The translations under genes and the position numbers were made by a program. The notes below the pieces were generated by a model. The model saw nothing but the letters and a program-made list of their open reading frames with translations, had not been told where the DNA came from and did no database searches. From Bolinopsis microptera (lineage: Eukaryota; Ctenophora; Tentaculata; Lobata; Bolinopsidae): 64,000 nucleotides of DNA. Location of the stretch: assembly GCF_026151205.1 (NCBI RefSeq), contig NC_087082.1:4905908-4969907 (forward strand), written 5' to 3'. Positions 15,001-24,000 of the stretch are shown here, one piece after another (position 1 is the first letter of the stretch; the number at the start of each line of letters is the position of its first letter).

Positions 15001-18000
15001 CTGTCCTACAAATTTCTTTAATGCCAAATGCCGTCTAAAACACCCTATTTCGCAAAAAATTTCCGGGGGGCTGCGCTCCCTAGCCCCCGCCAAGGGGCTT
15101 CACCCCTGGACCCTGCTGGGGGCTGCGCCCCCAGACCCCTGCCACAGCTTGCTCGCTACGCTCCCTGCGCAGCTGGATTGGACACGTCGACTTGCTTCGT
15201 TCGCCGACAGCCCCCTTCCCAAACTTGCGAGTGAAGCGAGCGGGCCACAGAATTTAGAAAAAAACGCATCTGGGAGGAAATATAAAACTTTCTGGATGTG
15301 GGGACATGAAAATCTAAATTGTTGATGTCGAGTAGAATATATACATTCTCTACATTTGAGCTTGTCTAATTTTTTGTCTCATTTGTCCAAAATTTTTGTC
15401 CATTTTGTCCATTTTATCCCCAAAACACTGTCCTTCACAAAAAAATGTAAAAAAAGACAAAATGGACAGTGGTACCCCCCCCCCCCCCCCCCCCCCCCCC
15501 CCCTTTAGGTAACATTGTATAGGAGTTGTAAAAACCTTGAAATAGGTGCCCTAGTGGTTAGAGCATCTGCCTTCTGCGCAGAAGGTTCAGGGTTCGAATC
15601 CCAGTGTCACCTAGTCTAGGAAGTAGCTAAGGATCCATAATTGGATCTATTCGATCTCCTCGGTCGATTCAGCCGAATGATAAGAAACTTGATTTAGGGT
15701 GAAATGAGGAGGGGTACCTGTTAAAAGTTCAAGAAACTTCCTAAGATACCCCTTCAGTACATACTGTAAACAAAGTACTATTATTATTATTAACAGAAAG
15801 CAGCTCGATGACTGATTTCCTATTCAATAAATCTTATAACGATAAGATGCTATAGCTAGCACTTACAAATCAATCGCTGAATTATCATAAAACTGTTAAC
15901 ATTGTTCTTTCATCAAAAGCAAAGAAAATACGTAATCATGTCCCACAATCGTGTTCCTACTGACATATCAAGTCGAAATCTTACTTAACATTTTAACGGT
16001 TGTGTTCTCCTTTTGTAGTTTCCTCTTCCACTCCATTATTCCCCGTCTTCCCAATCTTCAATAACATCACGAGCAACACACCGGCAGAAACAGTGCTGAC
16101 AATAGCCACTACCATAAACAAGTAGTAGAGCTTTTCCTTTCTTATCTTTCCGTCTCCACCCTCTCTTGGACTGATGTAACGTTTACAGAGCCTTGGTTTA
16201 GCATCCTCCGAACATGTCACTGTCTGCACTGTTGTATAGTTGAGACTTGTCACTCCGTAACCCTGGTCACACTGTATCTCCACCTTGTTTCCTGGTAGGA
16301 ATAAAGGGACGTTATCTTTGTTTTCAACTCTTCCGTGAAGTACGGAGAACTGGTGTAGGGGGCAGGACTGAGCTCCAGTTTGTTCAGGCTCCTCAAAGCT
16401 TACCCCATGAAGTGATTCTGCGTTATTGCCATTGCTAGTGAAGAGTATGTAAGATCGGTACGAGACCGAGTATATTGTGTGTCTTTCATAGTGTACTATC
16501 GATGATTCGTTTGTCAAGAACATTATTTGTGGGTCCTCCTGGTTAGTCATTGAAATGTCCCGGCACTTGGCCAATACAGCTCGTAACACTGCCTCGTTCT
16601 TCTCGCCATAATGAACATCTAAACAAAAGTCTGGTCCTTCTACTGGTGTTATCTGATAATATTCTAGAGCGTCATTTTGGATCTCAACGGTTTTCAGGGC
16701 CCATCTGCTAGCTTCTGCGCAACTTTTCCAAGCCAAATGGTAAACTTCCTCCTCCACGTTCTGTAACGGTGTTTTGTGTTTAGTCAAACAAGCTAACCCT
16801 GCTCTGTCTTGCCGGATCAGAAATCCTGCTCCGGATAGACTTAGTGATACTATCCTCTGAAATGCTCAATCCTGGAGTACTTCGTTGGACGTTCTCGATG
16901 CAGTACTTAAGAAGTGTAAAGTACAGGAGCCTTTCACGCTTTTTCTGTTTCGTAAGGAAATCTTGCGTGAATAAAGAACAGGTGCCGTTTGTGATATCGA
17001 ACGAAAGAGCATAGCATTTGAAGATGTGTTTGCAGTACAGCCAGCATTGGTGCGCCCCAGCCGTAGTGAAGGTGGCCAAGAGACTATCATCAGGAATTAT
17101 TTTCCAGCCGGTTTTCAAACATGCTACAAAATTGTCATCTATATCCAATGCACTGCACCTGCAAGCCTGAACTGCGATAATTAACACAAGAAGCGTTGTT
17201 GCGACTCCAGAGGACATTGCTACAAACGAATATTGTTGTTTAGCTACCACAGGTACTTTCCTAAGAGATTGTAAGGAGTTGGTTTAGTGTCCTTAATATG
17301 GCCAGAATTTTGTCTCTTTGCAAATTTTCACTTATCTAATTGAAGAGATCTGCAATAACCTTAATTCATCCTAATTTTTGTGAAACTTATTTTCGAGATG
17401 GCAGTTGACCAAAATATTTGGTCGCTCAATTGTTTTGGAAACCTAAATCAAAAATCAGAAAATTAATTAAGTGTGAAATATGATTTTGCGCCTATCTTGA
17501 GCCTTGGGCTTGTGAGTCAAAAATTGACCAAATACGAGCATTACTGCACCATTGAGCGTCCGGGTCCCCCTCAAAAGTTAGGTCAAGGGTCATAGTTTTT
17601 GGTTAACTGGTTATCTCGAAAACACGTTTCTACAATAAAAAAAATAAATCAGGGTGAATAGGGCTTTACTAAAAAACAAGCCTATTTCAAGTATCTAGAT
17701 TTGCTAAAGAAAAAAGTTCCAAAATTAATTAGATTTAGAATCAAATTTACACTGCAATAAAATGAAAATAGTAAACAATTTAGAGATGCTCCGATCTGCT
17801 CACTGCTGTGCAGGACATTCGAATCAGTCAAAAATTGTCGAGTCAAAGAATGCCCTTTTAAGGACTAAGAGAGGGCCGGGACTACGAGTGCCCATTGTCA
17901 TGCTACAAAACGGTAATCTTTATCCAATGCACAGAGGGTGGGGGGGGGGGGGGGTAATGGCATAAATGGAGAATTACCCAAGGTTTTTCCATTTTCTCCA

Positions 18001-21000
18001 TAGAAAGAGTCTCCATTTATGCCATTCAAAAACTGAAAGATACAACATACTGTACTCAATTTTGTTACAAAATTTTGATCTTTAAGGACGAAATAATTTA
18101 AATACAATATTCATCTAGTAAATAGAATGTAAATATCATTTCGAACACCAAAAAAACAATTTACCAGCTTGAACACAAGGGTCCCCCCCCCCCCCTTGTA
18201 AATTTTGAAAAAATTGTAAAATAATTTGTTTTTCAAATATCATAATTTTGGTACTAAACGTTTTGCCTTTCCATGCTGAAAACAATCATTTAAAAATATT
18301 TCCAAGATTTATAAGTTTTCATGCTTTCTATCCCGATTTCGAAGTCCCCACATCACCCTCGATATGCGATCTTGGAGTCGAGGCTTCCCCTTTGTAATGC
18401 GATCTCGAAGGGCAGGCCTCCTGTATGCAATACGAGCTCGGGAGCAGTGAGTCAGCCTTTACCTATCAATCGAATAACTCAGGCCGAAAATTTTCTTAGT
18501 CAAAAACTTTAAGTGGTTTTCCTGGAAACCACTTTTCTCCAGTGTTCATGTTACTTTGATCATTATGAGCCGAAAATATTTTTCGGGACCTAGCCCTCGA
18601 TAATTTTTCCTGAAAATTAATGAAGTTTCTGATTGACATCCGGCCAAGCACCTTCTTAACTACTTACTATAGCCGGATATTCGATCGATTCCTAAATTGT
18701 ATCACTATCAGAGTGAAATTGAGTGGAATTTGAATTGCAAAATTTACACAGCAATACAATAAAAACAGTAATTAATTTAAAGATGCTTCGATCTGCTGTG
18801 CAGGACATTCAAATCAAGCCAAAAGTGTTTAAATAATAGAGTGTTATTAATAGAGTGCCCTTCTAAGGACTAAGAATCAAAACATATAGTATTATATAGT
18901 ATTATATATCTATACTATAATTTAAACTTGACGAAATTTCCCCGGCAACGGGGACATAGAAGAAAAAACACCGAAAATCCGACCTCAAAATGAAGCCTCT
19001 GGTGAAATCAAACCCAGCTCGCAAATGGAGTTGAAAACCTCGCCATTTTTTAGCAGGGTTGTAGAAAAAGGGATAGAATAGGCTATAGCATTCTTAGGAA
19101 TTTTGATTTAGGCTTTAGATTTTTTATAATTAACGTCGGAAGTGAGGTAAAATAACCGTTAGAATAATGTCGTTTTTTAGCAAAGGTTTACTGCGCTGTT
19201 GCGTAGCAACGTAAAAGTGCATCGTGCGCGAGCAAAAACATCTTAACTACGCGCGTTGTTATGCTGTATGCTACGTCATAAATTCAAAACTAGCTCACAT
19301 TTACGCTTCACGCTATGACTTATTTCATAACTTTGGTTGTGATTGGTATTTTTTGATGCGGTAAAAAGTATCGTTTTGGGAATCCGAATACTAACACGCT
19401 TCGCCATTGTTAGATAAATCCATTATGTCTACAGTATAACAGAGCTATATGATGAGAGGAGAAATTAAAACATAACTGATTTTTAAAATTTCCTCGAACA
19501 AAGCTTTCGACTAGCGGGTTTCTAGTAAATAATAAGTTAATGAGTATAAACTATGGTATGTTGGTTTAATTAAGCATTTGATATAAATTATCGTTCAAAT
19601 AAAAAGAAGCTATTCTGAAATGTTAGAATTGACCCGTTGCCCAATACAAATTTTAAAGAAAATATTTCCAACTCTATACATAAAAGGAGAGTATAATGCT
19701 TTGCAGGGGTGTAGGAAGCAGGGGGGGGGGGGGCCAATTGCCCCCCCCCCCACCCCCATAAAATCTGGGCAAGGGGAAACATTTTTATCCAATGCACTGC
19801 ACCTGCAAGCCTGAACTGCGATCATCAACACAAGAAGCGTTGTTGCGACTCCAGAGGACATTGCTGCAAACGAATATTGTTGTTTAGCTACCACAGGCAC
19901 TTTCCTAGAAGATTGAGGGCACTTTCAAAAACATCTGTCACGGAAAAAATTTTAAAATTTGTCAAAAATCAGATTTTGTGGCATAATTTGGTGGATAATT
20001 TTTGGAACGGGATGAAACTTCAGATATGGTGTGCTAAACCCTAACCTTTACTATCTCCACTTTTTGTTTCGATTTAGGGCTAAATCTGGTGGATAAAAGT
20101 GAAACAGACCGATCCACTTCAGGTGGGCCTTTAAAAATATTTAATTCCATCTAAACTCCTAAAATTGATTGAGACTTATAAATAATCGTTATAACTTCAC
20201 AATTTCATATGTTAGGCCGGGATTTTTTTTAAGGGCCAAATTTGGTGGATATATTTTTTTACATCTTTTTTAAGACTGTTATTTGTTAGCTAACATCAAT
20301 TAACTGGTCTTAAAATGGTGCAAAAGCAATGTTAAATCTATTGGCATCAACTATTAAAGTTCGAAGATTCAATTTAAATGGGCAAACTTTGGTGGAAAAA
20401 AGTCAATTTTAAATTAAATTTAACACGTAAATGCTCCCAAAAAATCAATAAATAATCATAAACATGATTAAAAACCATTTGAAAAAATGAAATAAAAGGA
20501 TGTTGAACTTTAAATGTAAAAGGAAAGAAATGGTTTTTTAAGCTTTTGGGGCCAATTTGGGGGATAATTAACTCAAAAATATTTAAAATATGACCGGTAT
20601 TTTGATACCCAAAATCAATTTTGGGCCCTTTAAAAAAGTCGGTTTGGGAGTTTATCAAAATTTTTTTGGCTGAAAAAGAAAAAGGTCTAAACAAACCCAA
20701 ATTTTCCAGTATATGATTTCAAAATTGGGGCAAATCAAAGGCCAGAAAAAGTGGATAAAAAAGGGAAAATTTTAAAACCCGGGTTTTTTAAGCTAATTTC
20801 TTAGGAAATTTACCCCCAAAAAAAACCGGCCCAAAAGGGAGAAATTTGGGGGCAACTTTATTTGGGAAACTATACCCCCTTTCTTTAGGGACCCAGGGGC
20901 AATAATTTTCAGCTCTTTGGGCCCCTTTAAGAAATAATTTTTTGGTTTTTAAAAAAGGGGAAACCCACATACGTTATCAGTAAAGAAATGGTTTTTTCCC

Positions 21001-24000
21001 AAACGGAAGGGAAGGTTACCCACTTTTAAATTTATCTCCCAAATTTTTTAAACCTTAAAAGTCTTTTGGGAAACTGAAAATTTCTTTTTGAACGGGACTC
21101 AGAAAAAAGGGATTTTCTATTAAAACATTTGTAGTTTTCATGATAGAACACATTTTGGGGCCAAAAAAAATTTGTAAAAAAAAGAAATTTTCCCTTTTTG
21201 TAGGGTTTTTAAAATCCACCAAAAACGGCTCTAAAGGCTGAAAGGAGACATTTGTTAATTTGGGTATGAAACTTTATCCTTTTCTTTAAAGGCCCCTAGA
21301 GCAATAAAGGAATACATTTCCGCTTAAAGACGAAAAAAGGGGGCCCTAAAAAAGGGGATTCCCCAGCATTTTTGACTCAAAGGACTTCCCAAATCCCTTT
21401 CCCCGGGGGAATTTTTTGACCGGGAAAAGTGGGGGGTTTTTAGGGAAATTTTCCGCCATATTTTTCCCGAACCCCCCAATTTTTCACCCGGCGTTAATAA
21501 ACCCCCTACCGGGGCTTTTAGGTTCCCAAAGGGGAAATGGGGGGCTCTTTTTTTTAATCGTTTCTTATATTCACTAAAGAAGACTACCTTACTCGGATTA
21601 TTACGACGGGGTTTATTAACGACCGTTAAAATATGGTTCGGGAAAAATATGGCGAAATTGCTCAAAACCCACCACATTTACCGGTCGCCATTTTACCGGT
21701 GTCCAACCTTTCAATTTTAGATTCAAAAATTTTGTCTCAGATGTAAATTTCCTTATTAGAGATAAGCAAGTTTAGAAATTTTCGCATTGCTAAACTTGTG
21801 AAACAAGTCGAATTATCAATAATTGTTGAAAGTAGACAGAAATAATGACTCGTGGGAATCAAACAAGATGGAAAATAATTACATTTGAAGCGTAACAACC
21901 AGATCGATATCTTACTATATTTAAAGCGAGACATATATATATATATATTTATCTGTGCCATTTTACTGACACCAAGGCATCATCTTTAAACGCAACTTTC
22001 CCCGCAAAAACCGTAAAAGATATACAACTGAAATTTGTTTGACTGAGTCAAATGCTTTTATGCTTTTCAAATCAGCATGAAAAAATAAAAAATTGGCCAA
22101 GGAATAATTATTTTAGTGCCCAAAATTTGGACCCCCAAGTGGTGTCAAAAACGCGAATTAAATAGGTAATAATTATTTTAGTCTCTTGAGTCTTGACACC
22201 ACTTTAGAGTAATACGGGTTCCTGTTAGTTAAGATAAAGGGAGAGCTGTTTAGTCTTCCAATAAGTTGTAATCATCTTCGTTATCTTCATCTGGATCATC
22301 CCTTTCATCAGTTTTAATTAATTCAAGTTTTAATTTAACTGTTACTTTACTTTGAGTCCTATTTCATTATGTAGAGATAGTCATACCTAAGAAATTAAAA
22401 ATTGGCCTATTTAAATCAAATTTGACAATAAGGATATATTGACAAGAATTGGCAAAAAGGTGAATTTTTTGCAATTTTTAGCCAAATGAAGTCGAAAAAC
22501 CTACAACAAGTGTCCCAATACTAATAGTCTTCTTTAGTGAATATAAGACAACGATTAAAATATGAGCAACCCATACCCCTTGGGAACCCTAAAAGCTGAG
22601 TAGGCGGGTTTATTAACGACCGGTGAAAATGTGGTTCGGGAAAAATATGGCGAAATTACCCTAAACCCACCACTTTATCCCGGTCATAATAATCCCGAGT
22701 AAGGTATTGGGACACTTGTTGTAGGTTTTTCGACTTCATTTGGCTAAAATTGCAAAAATTCACCTTTTTGCCCATTCTTGTCATATATCCTTATTGTCAA
22801 ATTTGATTTAAATAGGCCAATTTTTAATTTCTTAGGTATTGACTATCTCTACATAATGAAATAGGACTCAAAGTAAAAGTAACAGTTAAATTAAAACTTG
22901 AATTAATTAAAACTGATGAAAGGGATGATCCAGATGAAGATAACGAAGATGATTACAACTTATTGGAAGACTAAACAGCTCTCCCTTTATCTTAACTAGC
23001 AGGAACCCGTATTACTCTAAAGTGGTGTCAAGACTCAGAGACTAAAATAATTATTACCTATTTAATTCGCGTTTTTGACACCACTTGGGGTCCAAATTTT
23101 GGGCACTAAAATAATTATCCTTGGCCAATTTTTATTTTTTCATGCTGATTTGAAAAGCATAAAAGCATTTGACTCAGTCAAAAAATTTCAGTTGTATATC
23201 TTTTACGGTTTTTGCGGAAAGTTGCGTTAAAGATGATGCACTAATTTTGGGCACTAAAATAATTATTCCTTGGCCAATTTTTATTTTTTCATGCTGATTT
23301 GAAAAGCATAAAAGCATTTGACTCAGTCAAAAAAATTTCAGTTGTATATCTTTTACGGTTTTTGCGGAAAGTTGCGTTAAAGATGATGCCTTGGTGTCAG
23401 TAAAATGGCACAGATAAATATATATATATATATCGTCTCGCTTTATATATAGTAAGATATCGATCTGGTTGTTACGCTTCAAATGTAATTATTTTCCATC
23501 TAGTTTGATTAACCACGAGTCATTATTTCTGTCTACTTTCAACAATTATTGATAATTCGACTTGTTTCACAAGTTTTAGCAATGCGAAAATTTCTAAACT
23601 TGCTTATCTCTAATAAGGAAATTTACATCTGAGACAAAATTTTTGAATCTGAAATTGAAAGGTTGGACTCCGGTAAAATGGCGACCGGTAAAATATGGTG
23701 GGTTTTGAGCAATTTCGCCATATTTTTCCCGAACCATATTTTAACCGGTCGTTAATAAACCCGTCGTAATAATCCCGAGTAAGGTAAAATCATTCTTGAA
23801 GCTCGAATATATCCACCAAAAATGGCCTAAAAATTAAATCTTCTATGCTATAATAAGCTTGAAACGATTTCCAACCTGATCCGTTCACTGAGTAAAGCTG
23901 GTGAACTTGTTGACCAATATAATTTTTTCAGTTGAAAATTTTAGGTATTGAATTTTATTTCATCGTTTTATTATCCACCATATCTAGCCTTAAAATTGGA

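Larger units (their letters stand above)
15520..17900. repeat. Segmental duplication unit 2
   Basis: The second copy of the segment described at 5930-8000, interrupted by the SINE at 15543. Beyond the gene it carries ttcgagatggcagttgacc and ttatctcgaaaacacg, which also occur in the first copy. Confidence 0.75.
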
